Positions 18,999 to 29,753 of a DNA stretch of 64,000 bases are shown in pieces. The number at the start of each line of letters is the position of its first letter. The stretch's first letter is position 1. The DNA comes from Gracilibacillus massiliensis (lineage in GTDB: Bacteria; Bacillota; Bacilli; Bacillales; Amphibacillaceae), in NCBI RefSeq assembly GCF_001458115.1, contig NZ_CZRP01000013.1, positions 558,001 through 622,000 of the forward strand. The letters are read 5' to 3'. Position numbers and translations under genes: made by a program. The notes beneath the pieces were generated by a model that was not told the origin of the DNA, did no database searches, and saw nothing but the letters and a program-made list of their open reading frames with translations.

Positions 18999-20567
18999 TT
19001 ACAAATATGTACGTAATAGATAAGTAGGCGTACAACTCCATGCATGACAATAACTATTAATTAAATGGTTACCATATGGGGAAAATTCTTTGTCCTTAGG
19101 GTTGTATAACTCCCAAAACGTATCTGCGCCATCGCGAAGCATGCCACCCCAATACATTTTCATCCATTCGATTGCTTCTTGTTCTAAACCTACATGAAAG
19201 AGTGCTTCTACCAAATGATGATGCATATATGGTGTATTCATTTCAATTTCTGGTTGCTCTTTTAACAATCGTTTTAACAACATTTGATTTTGGTCTTGAT
19301 CAAGCACTTCCGCTAGCACCATCCATACTTGTGTCGCCCATGATACTTGCTCTTTTTCACCACTCACAAAAAAACGTTTATCTTCTTTCCATAAATACTT
19401 TTTCACAGCTTCTTCTGCTTTTTTAAGTTTGGCTATCATCGTTTCTTTTTGCTTATTTTCTCCTAACACTTCCGCTAACTGAATAGTACGACGTAACGTA
19501 TAAATTAGGATTGCCTGTGATGACCCTTGTTTATTTAATTCAGGATGCCAATCAATAAACGACCACCAGCTATCATCGTCCTCGACAATCCCCTTATCAT
19601 CCATTCGTTCTAATGCGATTTCAACTTGCCGATAAGCTGCCGACCATAGATCTCGCAAAGTAACCTCATCTTTCGTTGCTTGATAATAATCATAGAGAGT
19701 TGTCGTAAAGAACAATGAATAATCGAACAAAAAGGTATCATCTGGAATCAAGTTCGGTTCCACAAACAGATTCGCAGACACTTGTCCGTTTTGATTCGGA
19801 ACTGCTGCAAATTGATAGAGGTTTCGTTTAACAAGATCATTATTCTGAAAAGTAGCATAATTGGCAATCGCCTGTAACCGTAAGTCACCTAACCATAGTC
19901 TACGGTCTCGCTTTGGTCCATCTTCAAAAACATCTTGCATACAATCTTGAAGCGTTTTTATACTGACGCGATCTATTTCTACTAGCTCTTCATCCGGATT
20001 TTCAAAGGTTTCAACGTTATCAACATCAGCTGAAGTAACGGATTCTATCGATACATCATCAAATGATACTTTATATTTTTGAGAAGTGTCTAATACCTCT
20101 ATTTTCAAATAACGAAAACTATATCGTCTCGGTAATGTCAAATGATTCGGCAGCACATCCACATGCATCGTTTCTTCTTGTAACCAAGAACTACTAATCC
20201 AACCATCATAATTGGAGAACGTCTCTGCCATTTCAACTGGCATTTCTCCAAAAGTTAAACGCAGATGTAAGGGGGCATCAGGTGGACTTCCAACTGGTTG
20301 AATGTTGAGTGATAGATAGCCTACCTGATGATCGCCAAAATCAAGAATAACTTGATCTCCTTTACCTAACACTTGATCAGGTAATTGATCAGCAGACTGT
20401 AAAGGCTTTACTTCCCAACCATGTATTTTTTCTTTATTTTCTACTACTTCAATAACCTTTTTTGCTGGAACATTTTTTCTATAAAATGTAGGTTTTAACT
20501 CATTGGCGATATTTTCAAATCTTTCATTTCGATTGACCACATGTGTTTGATTTTTTTGAAAACTCAT
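18999..20567 (-). CDS. Short GH78-type alpha-L-rhamnosidase-like protein
   Basis: About 522 residues with no signal peptide. A beta-rich N-terminus ([30 protein letters not shown]) precedes an (alpha/alpha)6 barrel. The GH78 acid region reads [16 protein letters not shown], with Asp (about 221) where classical GH78 enzymes have Glu in DER. The base region is [10 protein letters not shown] with Glu about 486. It ends at [16 protein letters not shown], so the C-terminal beta domain seen in its 672-residue neighbour is missing. GTG at 20579 lies in the ribosome-binding site; ATG 20567 is properly spaced after AAAGGTGA. It may need the neighbour or use an unusual rhamnoside or uronide. Confidence 0.82.
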   Translation of the reverse strand: MSFQKNQTHVVNRNERFENIANELKPTFYRKNVPAKKVIEVVENKEKIHGWEVKPLQSADQLPDQVLGKGDQVILDFGDHQVGYLSLNIQPVGSPPDAPLHLRLTFGEMPVEMAETFSNYDGWISSSWLQEETMHVDVLPNHLTLPRRYSFRYLKIEVLDTSQKYKVSFDDVSIESVTSADVDNVETFENPDEELVEIDRVSIKTLQDCMQDVFEDGPKRDRRLWLGDLRLQAIANYATFQNNDLVKRNLYQFAAVPNQNGQVSANLFVEPNLIPDDTFLFDYSLFFTTTLYDYYQATKDEVTLRDLWSAAYRQVEIALERMDDKGIVEDDDSWWSFIDWHPELNKQGSSQAILIYTLRRTIQLAEVLGENKQKETMIAKLKKAEEAVKKYLWKEDKRFFVSGEKEQVSWATQVWMVLAEVLDQDQNQMLLKRLLKEQPEIEMNTPYMHHHLVEALFHVGLEQEAIEWMKMYWGGMLRDGADTFWELYNPKDKEFSPYGNHLINSYCHAWSCTPTYLLRTYL

Positions 20568-20589
20568 CTTAAGACTCACCTTTCTAAGT

Positions 20590-22608
20590 TTATAATCGTA
20601 TTTCTAACCATGAATGATCTGATGGTATATCATATACATCATTTGTATTTCGTAATTTTAACAATCCTTTTCCAAAATTAGAACGCACTTTCACTTGTTC
20701 TTGATCCATATAGATGTTGACTTCACCCTCACCCACAGGAATAGTACCTTCAAACCAATCCAACCCTCCAAGCTCTGGTTCAACGATAAACTCCTGATAA
20801 CCCGGACGCAATGGTTTTACACCAAGTAAATATTTTCCAATTAAATAAATTGGACTTGCCCCCCAGGCATGACAAAGACTTTTTCCATATTTCATATCGT
20901 ACATTTGATAGTGCTCTTCTTCCGTTTGAGCGGGATCATATTCTTCCCAAAAACTTGTTGCTCCTAAATCAAGCATCCCACCCCAATAATCAAGCATTTC
21001 GTCAAGCACATAGTGGTGCTCCCCAACTTCACAGAGTGCCGCTAACTCAAAAAATCGCATATAAGGAGTTTTGATCGATTGTACATCCTTATTCATCAGT
21101 ACATGATTTTTGACTTTTTCTTTCTGTTCCTCATCAAAATAATCATATAAAAGAGCAAAAATATTTGGATACTTTGTCATCTTTTTCTGCAATTCACCTT
21201 GATAGCGTTGGTGCACTAACCCTTGCTGCTCATTGTCCCAAAATAGCTTCATGGTACTTTCGCGTAACTGGTCTGCTTGTTTTTGATAGCTTACTGTGTT
21301 CTCTTTATCATTCATGATATCCGCAACAAGGGCCATTGTTTCTAAAGTCCGAGTCAACAATATCTGAATCGTACTGACTTGCCCACGGTTATCGATATCT
21401 GCCCAATCAACAAACACCCAATCTTCTGATTTACCTTCCATAAAACCATCTTCATTTCGTCTCTCTAAACAAAAGTCCAACAATGAAACCATATGTGGAT
21501 ATTGCTCTTTTACAAAGTCAATATCACCTGTATACAGATAATAATCATAAATACCTGTGAACCAATACAAACTATAATCAAGGATCGTATTAATGTGCAT
21601 AACAATCGGATCTTTTCCTCTGAGTGCAATTAAAGTTCTTTTGACGACGTCAGGGTCAACAAAACTATAATAATTCATTAAGAACGATTGATAGGCATCC
21701 CCTGACCACACCCACCTATCTCGTTTAATACCATCGTAGAAAAATTCTCTTGTATTTAGATGGAAAGTGTATAACGATGTATCCCAAATTTGATTAAGTT
21801 GCTGATTGGAGCTGCGAAAATGGCTGCGATATTCAACAGGTAAATATTCATAATGCATTTGAATTGATTCAACATTAAAATCATCAGACTCACTTACAAC
21901 TTGGACATATCGAAATGCACGTGACTTTGCGAACGTATAGTTAATGTCCGTATTTTCATCTAATTCAACTTGATCTAATAACACACAATGATTTCTATCT
22001 TCTGCTTCTGCTCTCGACTCACCATAATATACAGTAACTTTACTTGCCCCTTTTATACCGTTCAACTGTAAAAAGCCAAAGGTCTCTTTACCAAAATCAA
22101 CGAACCATCCATCATTTATTTTGTCTACCTTAATCGGCGATTGTAATTTAGTTTCCAATTGATATTTAGAAGGTGGTGTTTGAGGCGAAGAGAGTACTTT
22201 TTTCCAACTCCCCACTTTTCGACTTTGTTTGTCATAGCAAGATACCGTCCACTTATCATTCGAAAAGATCGTAGCTCCATCTATATAAATCGTGGGAACA
22301 TTCTCTTTATTATACACAGCCACTTTCATTTCGTGTTTTCCAGCTGGCAAGGTAACAATTTGATCATGATAACGGCCATTGTCCTTGTTATCAAAGTAAA
22401 CCGAAAATTGTCCATCAACATGAATTGTTACTTCCTCAGGTTGATCCAACTCGTATTGATATGAAAATACAACAGAACTGTAATGCTGATCCAATCGCCA
22501 AAAAGGTGGAAAAATCACTTCTCTCATTTCGCGCCTAAGAGATACTTTTTCATGCAACCAAATTTCCCAATCACCTGGATACCATATCCAATATGCTTTT
22601 TTATTCAT
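20590..22608 (-). CDS. GH78-type alpha-L-rhamnosidase-like enzyme
   Basis: A 672-residue cytoplasmic protein, the upstream partner of the shorter GH78 gene 22 nt away. N-terminal beta domains (EEVTIHVDGQFSVYFDNKD, DGWFVDFGKETFGFLQLNG) lead into the (alpha/alpha)6 barrel with FYDGIKRDRWVWSGDAYQS (Asp297 at the acid position). ATSFWEEYDP (Glu555) is the likely base, and CHAWGASPIYLIGKYLLG is followed by the C-terminal beta domain (GYQEFIVEPELGGLDWFEGTIP). The DG.KRDR motif marks a GH78 branch distinct from the DCPQRDER enzymes in this window. A terminator separates it from GH3, so it may have its own promoter. Substrate is probably a rhamnosyl oligosaccharide. Confidence 0.86.
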   Translation of the reverse strand: MNKKAYWIWYPGDWEIWLHEKVSLRREMREVIFPPFWRLDQHYSSVVFSYQYELDQPEEVTIHVDGQFSVYFDNKDNGRYHDQIVTLPAGKHEMKVAVYNKENVPTIYIDGATIFSNDKWTVSCYDKQSRKVGSWKKVLSSPQTPPSKYQLETKLQSPIKVDKINDGWFVDFGKETFGFLQLNGIKGASKVTVYYGESRAEAEDRNHCVLLDQVELDENTDINYTFAKSRAFRYVQVVSESDDFNVESIQMHYEYLPVEYRSHFRSSNQQLNQIWDTSLYTFHLNTREFFYDGIKRDRWVWSGDAYQSFLMNYYSFVDPDVVKRTLIALRGKDPIVMHINTILDYSLYWFTGIYDYYLYTGDIDFVKEQYPHMVSLLDFCLERRNEDGFMEGKSEDWVFVDWADIDNRGQVSTIQILLTRTLETMALVADIMNDKENTVSYQKQADQLRESTMKLFWDNEQQGLVHQRYQGELQKKMTKYPNIFALLYDYFDEEQKEKVKNHVLMNKDVQSIKTPYMRFFELAALCEVGEHHYVLDEMLDYWGGMLDLGATSFWEEYDPAQTEEEHYQMYDMKYGKSLCHAWGASPIYLIGKYLLGVKPLRPGYQEFIVEPELGGLDWFEGTIPVGEGEVNIYMDQEQVKVRSNFGKGLLKLRNTNDVYDIPSDHSWLEIRL

Positions 22609-22639
22609 TGTATTTAAAAACTCCTTGTCCTTCTATATT

Positions 22640-22684
22640 GGAAAATGGCTAGCGCTCTCCTTTATAAGGAAATTGCTAGCCAAT
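22640..22684 (-). terminator. Terminator after the GH3 gene
   Basis: TGGCTAGC (22646-22653) pairs with GCTAGCCA (22675-22682), with further AGGAAA/TCTCC pairing inside. The minus strand continues TTTTCC. Confidence 0.7.
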
Positions 22685-22763
22685 ACTAGGAAATATCATT
22701 GATTAATTTTATTTAATTGGTACCTGTTAAAATTAATTTGAACCCTATCAATATATTAGATGA

Positions 22764-25700
22764 TTATTGATTCAATTTTCGTTTTCTTTGAATTAATAGT
22801 ACAATACCACCTACAATAAGTAACGATAAACCTATTAGCAAGAAATTATAAAGACTTGAAAATGTATTAGGCAACGAGCCTGAGCCATCTCCATTATCCT
22901 TACCTCCCTGCGTTTGATCATTATCCTTGTTTTGATCTTCTTTATCTTTGTCTGTTTCTTGAGAAGATTTTTCTTCTACAAAAACACCGTATGTTGAAAA
23001 ATGAGAAACATTTAAGGAAATCAATCGTTCTTGCTCTTCTATTTCCCCTCCACGTACTAACCACTCATTTTCTTCTTCATCATAATAATAGATTGCTACT
23101 TCTTGCGGATCTGCTTTCGCATAATAACCCATTGTTAAAGTGAACGCTCCAGAAAACTCTGAAGAATTTGTTGGATATTTAAAATCAAACGTAAACATAT
23201 CCCCAGCAGGAGTTAAACCTTCATAATTTGTTTCATTAATGTCTTTTTTTCGAATAATTAATGTTGTACCTACAGGTAGATCCTCAGGCATACTTAAAGT
23301 AACATTTGTGCCAGAAAGAGTATATGTTCTACCCGCTAGAACTTCTTTCTCACTCTGATCGATACCTATTTCAAGATCTTTTTCGTCTATTGGTTCTTCT
23401 CCATCTCCTGGCTCTTCGCCGTCACCAGGTTCTTCTCCGTCTACTGGTTCTTCACTTTCAGAAACCTTCCAGGTCAAGCTATCGATTCTTAAATCAGGTT
23501 TATTAAAGACAACATATAAATCATTAGTACCTGAGACATTATTGGAAATGTCTTGGGTAATGTTTTCATATCCCAACTCATTGACTTCTGCTGCTGTATT
23601 ATCTGCTGTATAAGTAACAGCTTCAGTTTTAGGCACATCAATTAAGGCAATTTCCTGACCATCCGGTGAACCTACACGAAGTGAAAGGGTGCCAGCATTA
23701 ACATCCGATGCTACTCTAGCTGTTACTTCTTCCACATCAGTAAGATCTACTTTAGGAATTGCTACCCAAGATCCTGATGTTTTGGAGCCTACTGCATGAT
23801 AACCACCAACCACTTTATTCTCTTTCAAACTTTGTGCTGTGTTATCTTTAGAAACTTCATGATAGATAACTTCATTAGAAGCGAAAGTATGATCAAAAAC
23901 ATTAAATGATTCTGATGTTAAATTTGCTACAATACTCCCCTCCAGGTTTGTTGTTTGTTCCGCTTTTATCTCTTCTGAGGAGGCTCCTACCATCAACGTA
24001 TATAACCCATCTTCTACAACCAATTCACCTAGGTTCACATCCCAGATAGCAAGATTTTTTGGATCAACAGTTAGGGTAACAGTTTTTGTTTGTCCTGCTT
24101 CTATTTCTACTTTTTCAAATGCAACTAATTGCTTTTTAACTGCATATTCTCCGTATGCCGAATCATTATTTTTGCTATATAGTTGTACAACTTCTGATGT
24201 ATCAACAGAACCAGCGTTTGTTACTTGTACAGAAACTTCGAATGCTTCTTCACTATTCACATTTGAAGGTGCACTAAAGTTGCTGTATTCGAAATCACTA
24301 TAAGAAAGTCCGTGTCCGAATTCATATGTCACAGGAGCATCCGTGTACATATATGTCAGATTTGTTTCAATAGGATCAGCATTGGTCATATCTACATTAT
24401 ATCTTGGATCTGTTGTAGATAATGAATCAGCTGTTTTACTCACTGGAATAGAATATTTATCAATAGATGGTAATACAGATTGATCTTGATACCATGTTGA
24501 GCTTAATCTACCTGTTGGTGCATAATCTCCATAAAGTACATCTGCTAATGCAGAAGAATCATACTGACCACCATATGGTTGATAAACAATAGCAGAAACA
24601 TTCGGATTATTTTCTATGTCTTCCATCGCTACAGGAAAACTAGATTTCACGACTACAATTGTCTCTTTTCCCTCAGCAGTAAATGCTTCAGATACTTTTT
24701 CAATTAATTCATAGTCTGCATCACCCATTTCTAAACTTGACCGATCATTACCTTCACCAGCACTGTGGCGCGGTATTGCTCCCACAAATACTACTGCATA
24801 ATCATCTTCTTTTGCCCTTTCAACAGCTTCTTCTCCTACATCTTTAACCACTACCTCATCAAATTTTACATCGTCCCCCCTATTGGAAGCGTTCTCCGGA
24901 TTATTAAGGGTTTCAGATGCTACTACATTTTGATCCTCAGTTGCCATAGCAAATCTACCATTGGTATAATACCAATTTGTAAATCCGCCACCGAAACCAG
25001 ATTGATAGCCATCTGTAATAATGGAGACAGTTTCGTCATCGTTCTTTTCAATTCGCAATCGCGATGGAATGGTACTTGTATTACCATCCATTTCTGCTAA
25101 GTTCCAATCATTATTGGTTAAGTTCAATAGTGTATTATCAGTATTTTCTAGTGACATACCTTCTTCATTTGGGGAAGTAACCCATTTATTATTTACCAAT
25201 GATAATAAACTATGACCATTTTGACCCCAATCAAATTTTTCAAACAAATGTGCACTATTTTCCTGATCAAAAGAATCTGAAGTCGTCACAAGTGCTGCTC
25301 CTTCAGAAATATCTGAAGCAGTTTCATCTGCTGTAACCACCTCATCGTTTAGAGGTGATTTGTAACCTACTATTTGATTGCCGGTATTATATGATACATT
25401 ATCGCTTCCAATTTTATTAATAATTGATAATAACGGCGATATCCCAGCATTATCTAAATCAGGAGTCTCACCTACTGAGTATGTTGTTTTAAAACGCGAA
25501 TCTGCGTATACGCCTGATACAGCAGCATTTTTGTCTTTTTCTAAGGGTAATACACCATCATTCTTTAGTAAGACAATACTTTCTCTAGCGGCTCTTAATG
25601 CTACATCCTGATGTTCAGCATCATTATAATCTGAAACTTCATTTGCAACATCTTTAGCAGCATCCGCAAACGGATAATATTTAGGTATACCATTTTCATC

Positions 25701-26906
25701 TGTTTCGTTAAATATTCCGACACGTACCATTTGATTGACATGTGATCTTGCAGCATCGATCAAATCTTCTTCCGTGATACCATATAATCCTTCTTCAACT
25801 GCCTGAACAAGATTCATTACATCTTCTTTTGCGGCTTCAGTATCAACAGAAGGTCTTCCAGCGTTTGCATCCGCAAGAATCATTAAAACCGTTGCATGCG
25901 TGCGATCTATTGCATATTTAGAATCATAACCATTTCCAAGTTGATTTTCACCAAATACATTAGCATCTCCATTAAAATCTGGTGAACTATAGACCCCATA
26001 TTTCGATTGATTATTAGCATACTTCTGATAAGGTGATAAAATATTAGGTATTCCATTGGTACTACCAAATGAAGTCATTACACCTGATACAGAACCTGTT
26101 CTTAATGCTTTTATCGCGCTGCGAGTTTGATATTCATATATAGCTCTACTGCTGGCATTATTACTAACCGAGTCCCTATACCATTGGGCACTATAATTTG
26201 AGAAGTGCTTTGTACCTACAGCTGCACGCATCCAAAAACCATCTTCACTTTCTTCTGTATCAGTTCCACCCAACCCTGCAGCCATAGTATCAATCATTGT
26301 TGCCGCCATAAATGGATCCTCTGAAAAACCTTCGTCAAATCGTCCACTTAAAGGATTAATTCTCAAATCACTTACAACTGTAAAAGCTACAGTTTGAGAA
26401 TAATCATCTGGATTTGCTCCCCATCCAACCGGGTGCAAGTTAGAATCTCCTTGTTTAACTTTCAATGTACTAATCTTCTCATTTCCTATAACTGTACCTA
26501 TATCTGCCAATAAATCTTTGTTCCACGTCTGCCCCATTCCTACTAAAGCTGGAAAATCCGTGGAAACACCTTGTACGTTATCAGCTGCAGAAAGTGCACC
26601 TGGAATTTTATTTCCTTCATTTTCACCTTGTTGCAATGTATAATGATTACGGGAGCCTGTAGCATAGACAGCCGGTCCTTCTAGACCAGTATATTCAAAA
26701 TAAGCATCCACAAACTTGTCTAGATGGTCCGGATTCCTATCAAATAAGGGCATACCATCAAAAATGCCACCAACTTGCTTCTTAAATGTCACTTCCTCGT
26801 CACCTGTGGTCTCTGCATTAACTATCATACTGAATTCTGTACTTATTAGTGTTAAAGTAATTAATGCAATAAGAGCTATCCTAATTCCTTTTTTAAATTT
26901 TCGCAT
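22764..26906 (-). CDS. Cell-wall-anchored GH3 glycosidase with fn3-like and CBM6-like domains
   Basis: A 1380-residue exported enzyme. A signal peptide (1-31) is followed by the GH3 N-domain (GTKHFSNYSAQW, VSGVMTSFGSTNGIPN) and GH3 C-domain (AARESIVLLKNDGVLPLEKD). A fibronectin-III-like region lies at about 870-965 and a CBM6-like module at about 1010-1145 (GSWVAIPKVDLTDVEEVTARVAS). An acidic GDGEEP repeat linker and a beta domain precede LPNTF (1345-1349), a hydrophobic segment and the RKRKLNQ tail, a sortase-type wall anchor. At the usual nucleophile site (VVSDW in many GH3) it reads YSSPDF with Asp310. It would act outside the cell on beta-linked sugars of the same glycan. Exact bond specificity is unknown. 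Confidence 0.88.
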   Translation of the reverse strand: MRKFKKGIRIALIALITLTLISTEFSMIVNAETTGDEEVTFKKQVGGIFDGMPLFDRNPDHLDKFVDAYFEYTGLEGPAVYATGSRNHYTLQQGENEGNKIPGALSAADNVQGVSTDFPALVGMGQTWNKDLLADIGTVIGNEKISTLKVKQGDSNLHPVGWGANPDDYSQTVAFTVVSDLRINPLSGRFDEGFSEDPFMAATMIDTMAAGLGGTDTEESEDGFWMRAAVGTKHFSNYSAQWYRDSVSNNASSRAIYEYQTRSAIKALRTGSVSGVMTSFGSTNGIPNILSPYQKYANNQSKYGVYSSPDFNGDANVFGENQLGNGYDSKYAIDRTHATVLMILADANAGRPSVDTEAAKEDVMNLVQAVEEGLYGITEEDLIDAARSHVNQMVRVGIFNETDENGIPKYYPFADAAKDVANEVSDYNDAEHQDVALRAARESIVLLKNDGVLPLEKDKNAAVSGVYADSRFKTTYSVGETPDLDNAGISPLLSIINKIGSDNVSYNTGNQIVGYKSPLNDEVVTADETASDISEGAALVTTSDSFDQENSAHLFEKFDWGQNGHSLLSLVNNKWVTSPNEEGMSLENTDNTLLNLTNNDWNLAEMDGNTSTIPSRLRIEKNDDETVSIITDGYQSGFGGGFTNWYYTNGRFAMATEDQNVVASETLNNPENASNRGDDVKFDEVVVKDVGEEAVERAKEDDYAVVFVGAIPRHSAGEGNDRSSLEMGDADYELIEKVSEAFTAEGKETIVVVKSSFPVAMEDIENNPNVSAIVYQPYGGQYDSSALADVLYGDYAPTGRLSSTWYQDQSVLPSIDKYSIPVSKTADSLSTTDPRYNVDMTNADPIETNLTYMYTDAPVTYEFGHGLSYSDFEYSNFSAPSNVNSEEAFEVSVQVTNAGSVDTSEVVQLYSKNNDSAYGEYAVKKQLVAFEKVEIEAGQTKTVTLTVDPKNLAIWDVNLGELVVEDGLYTLMVGASSEEIKAEQTTNLEGSIVANLTSESFNVFDHTFASNEVIYHEVSKDNTAQSLKENKVVGGYHAVGSKTSGSWVAIPKVDLTDVEEVTARVASDVNAGTLSLRVGSPDGQEIALIDVPKTEAVTYTADNTAAEVNELGYENITQDISNNVSGTNDLYVVFNKPDLRIDSLTWKVSESEEPVDGEEPGDGEEPGDGEEPIDEKDLEIGIDQSEKEVLAGRTYTLSGTNVTLSMPEDLPVGTTLIIRKKDINETNYEGLTPAGDMFTFDFKYPTNSSEFSGAFTLTMGYYAKADPQEVAIYYYDEEENEWLVRGGEIEEQERLISLNVSHFSTYGVFVEEKSSQETDKDKEDQNKDNDQTQGGKDNGDGSGSLPNTFSSLYNFLLIGLSLLIVGGIVLLIQRKRKLNQ

Positions 26907-27021
26907 TCACTCATCTTCCTCCTTTTTGTTATCGCTTTCTCGAAGATGACTGACATTGATGTGAAATTATACGTCCCTCCTTATATATATTTTTCTTAGA
27001 TGATAGCTTCTAGAGGATTTT

Positions 27022-27062
27022 TATATAGAAAGAGAGTTTCCTAAAATAAGTTACTCTCTTCT
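27022..27062 (-). terminator. Terminator between GH78 and GH3 genes
   Basis: AAGAGAGT (27030-27037) pairs with ACTCTCTT (27053-27060) and the minus strand continues TTCTATATAAAAA. GH3 lies 178 bp beyond the GH78 stop and may have its own promoter. Confidence 0.6.
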
Positions 27063-27084
27063 TATAACATAAATTAATTTATTT

Positions 27085-29730
27085 CTAATAAGTAAACAGA
27101 TATTTCCCTGATCCCAAGGAAATGGCTACTTCACCATCTTGGTGATTAACAGACAATACACCCTCTGCTTGAGACAATTCTTTTCCATTCTCTTTTACAT
27201 CGTTACCTTCTACACCTAATAGTTTGACGGTAGCATTTGTATTCGGAGGTACAATAATTTCTAATTGCATATTACCAGTGTCGTCTTTTTTCCATCCGCT
27301 CTTTATTTCACCATACATGGATTCAAGTGTTGCTTCTGCCCATTCGAGGCCATCACCGATATAGGGCTTAACCGTAAAATGCTTAAATCCTGGAATTTCT
27401 TCATCTAATTCAAGCCCCGCTACTTTTCGATATAACCAATCCCCAATCGCTCCATATGCATAGTGATTAAAGGAATTCATATCTGTACTCCAAAAGGATC
27501 CGTCCTCTTTGATACCATCCCAATGCTCCCAAATGGTAGTAGCTCCTTTGGTAATTTGATAAAGCCATGATGGATAATCCTTTTGGAACAACAACGTATA
27601 GGCAGCATCATTCATACCATTTTCCGTTAATACATGATTTAAATAAGGTGTTCCTACAAATCCAGTTGTCAAATGATAATTACTTTCCTCGAGCAATTCT
27701 TCTAATTTTTCTACCGCACGTTCTTTTGCTTTCGTATCAACTAAATTAAACATTAATGCTAAAATTTGTGCTGTTTGTGTTGGAACGGCAATTTTTCCGT
27801 TCGGTGTTATAAATTCATCGGTAAATGCTTGAATAATATTTTCTTGTAATTCAGCAAAATACGAATAATCTTCTTCTTTTCCAATAATTTTAGCAATTCG
27901 TTTCACTAACGAAGTGGAATATGCAAAAAATGCTGTTGCAATATATGAACGATCTGTCGCACCAACATAACTATCTGGTTTCGCATCAAGTGCTAGCCAA
28001 TCGCCGAAATGAAAACCGGTATTCCATAAATATGGATTTTCTCCTTGGTTTTTAATATATGAAATCCATAGTGTCATACTGTGATATTGTTCTTCTAAAA
28101 TCCGTTTATCACCATATGCCAAGTAAAGTGTCCATGGACAGATTACTGCCGCATCACCCCAGGCTGCTGAACTAAAGGGTTTCTGTACCGTATTCTCATG
28201 TGGCTCTTCCATATCTTCTAAAACATTCGGAACAACAAATGGAATCCCACCTTCTTTATCCTGATCAGCCTCTACATCTCTTAACCATTTTGTAAAAAAC
28301 GGACCAACATTTGCAATATAACTTGCAGTACGGATAAACATTTGTGCGTCACCAGTCCAGCCTAAGCGTTCATCACGTTGCGGACAATCCGTAGGTACGT
28401 CTAAGAAATTACCTTTCAATCCCCAAAGAATATTATGTTGTAATTGATTAATGATTGGATCCGAGCTTTTAAAATCACCTGTTATTTCCATATCAGAGTG
28501 TAAGACTACTCCTCGGAATTTCTTCAAATGTAGTTGATTGTCGTTAAATCCAATCAACTGTACGTAACGAAAACCTTGAAATGAAAAAGAAGGTTCAAAT
28601 GTTTCTTTGCCATTACCTGATAGAATAAAAGTATTGGTTTGTTTTGCCGTACGAAGGTTCGCTGTATAAAAGTTACCTTCCCCATCCAAAATTTCCGCAT
28701 GCTTCATCTGCACTTCTTGACCTGCTTCACCTTCGATATCAAATGAAACCCATCCAACCATATTTTGCCCAAAATCGATTACTGTTTCACCATTTGGTGT
28801 TTGGATTAACTCTTTAGGTGAAAGTGTCTCTATCTTTCTAACGGGTTCATTTTCTTGCGCTACTAAAATATCATATGAATGTTCTAAAATTTCTACAGCT
28901 TCTGTTTGGTCCGTTTCAAAACTAGCATCTATTGTTTCACCATGATATAGCTCAGACATTCGAATCGAACTTTCGGTTGCAGCCCACTTATCATCGGTTG
29001 CAACAAGCAGCTCTTCTCCATTTTCTAATTCAATGTGGATCTGAGCTAGTAAAGATAATCTATCTCCAAAAACATTTTCTCTACCTTCCCATGCTAAATT
29101 ACCTTTATACCAACCATTTCCTAATAATCCTGTGATTTCATTATCACCACTAGCAATAAGATCCGTAACATCATAGGTCTGGTATTGCAATCTTGATTGA
29201 TAACTCGTCCAACCAGGTGTAAAATAGTCTTCCCCTACACGTTTACCATTCAGTTGTAACTCGTATAAACCTAATGCAGTAACATATATTCTTGCTTTCT
29301 TAACATTACCATTAACCTGAAAACTTCTAGCTAGCTTAGGTGCCGGTTCGCCGTTCCATTTCAAAGGAGCTGCAATCCAATCTGCAACCCATTCGTCCTT
29401 ATTTAACAGTCCCATTTCAAAATAACTTGAATCAGACCATTCTGAAACGTTTTCTTTGGTATCCGTTACTTTGACTCTAAAATAATATCTAGCTCTTGAT
29501 TCCAACTGCACACCTGTCAGAGCAATGAAATTACTTTTATCGGAATCTACTTTTCCGGAATTCCATACTAACTTTTCAAATGCATCATCTTCTGCTACTT
29601 GAATTTGATAGGAAGCTTGCATGACATTACGTTTATCTGATGAGAGCTTCCAACTAATTCTTGGTGCAGTAACGTCAATACCTATTGGATTTTTGCGATA
29701 TTCTGTTCGTAAATCTTGAACTTGTAACAT
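27085..29730 (-). CDS. Alpha-L-rhamnosidase, glycoside hydrolase family 78
   Basis: A classical 881-residue intracellular GH78 enzyme. The N-terminal domain is recognised by LRTEYRKNPIGIDVTAPRISWKL. A rhamnosidase N-domain (ARIYVTALGLYELQLNGKRVG, FTPGWTSYQSRLQYQTYDVT) and a beta domain precede the (alpha/alpha)6 barrel with PTDCPQRDERLGWTGDAQMF (acid Glu454) and TTIWEHWDG (base Glu735). A C-terminal beta domain ends the protein. Inverting hydrolysis of terminal alpha-L-rhamnose is the family activity. It lies 23 nt after the second permease, in one operon with the transporter, so it likely releases rhamnose from imported oligosaccharides. Confidence 0.94.
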   Translation of the reverse strand: MLQVQDLRTEYRKNPIGIDVTAPRISWKLSSDKRNVMQASYQIQVAEDDAFEKLVWNSGKVDSDKSNFIALTGVQLESRARYYFRVKVTDTKENVSEWSDSSYFEMGLLNKDEWVADWIAAPLKWNGEPAPKLARSFQVNGNVKKARIYVTALGLYELQLNGKRVGEDYFTPGWTSYQSRLQYQTYDVTDLIASGDNEITGLLGNGWYKGNLAWEGRENVFGDRLSLLAQIHIELENGEELLVATDDKWAATESSIRMSELYHGETIDASFETDQTEAVEILEHSYDILVAQENEPVRKIETLSPKELIQTPNGETVIDFGQNMVGWVSFDIEGEAGQEVQMKHAEILDGEGNFYTANLRTAKQTNTFILSGNGKETFEPSFSFQGFRYVQLIGFNDNQLHLKKFRGVVLHSDMEITGDFKSSDPIINQLQHNILWGLKGNFLDVPTDCPQRDERLGWTGDAQMFIRTASYIANVGPFFTKWLRDVEADQDKEGGIPFVVPNVLEDMEEPHENTVQKPFSSAAWGDAAVICPWTLYLAYGDKRILEEQYHSMTLWISYIKNQGENPYLWNTGFHFGDWLALDAKPDSYVGATDRSYIATAFFAYSTSLVKRIAKIIGKEEDYSYFAELQENIIQAFTDEFITPNGKIAVPTQTAQILALMFNLVDTKAKERAVEKLEELLEESNYHLTTGFVGTPYLNHVLTENGMNDAAYTLLFQKDYPSWLYQITKGATTIWEHWDGIKEDGSFWSTDMNSFNHYAYGAIGDWLYRKVAGLELDEEIPGFKHFTVKPYIGDGLEWAEATLESMYGEIKSGWKKDDTGNMQLEIIVPPNTNATVKLLGVEGNDVKENGKELSQAEGVLSVNHQDGEVAISLGSGKYLFTY

Positions 29731-29753
29731 TTAAAAACCTCTTTTCATAAAAA

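Noticed and set aside
18917..19045. 43-residue extension of the thioredoxin-like protein
   Set aside because: It would overlap the upstream GH78 gene end and precedes a clear GGAGGTGG site for ATG 18916.
23306..26949. Plus-strand open frames within the GH3 gene
   Set aside because: They are antisense shadows without ribosome-binding sites or protein-like composition; the same applies to plus-strand frames within the GH78 and transporter genes.
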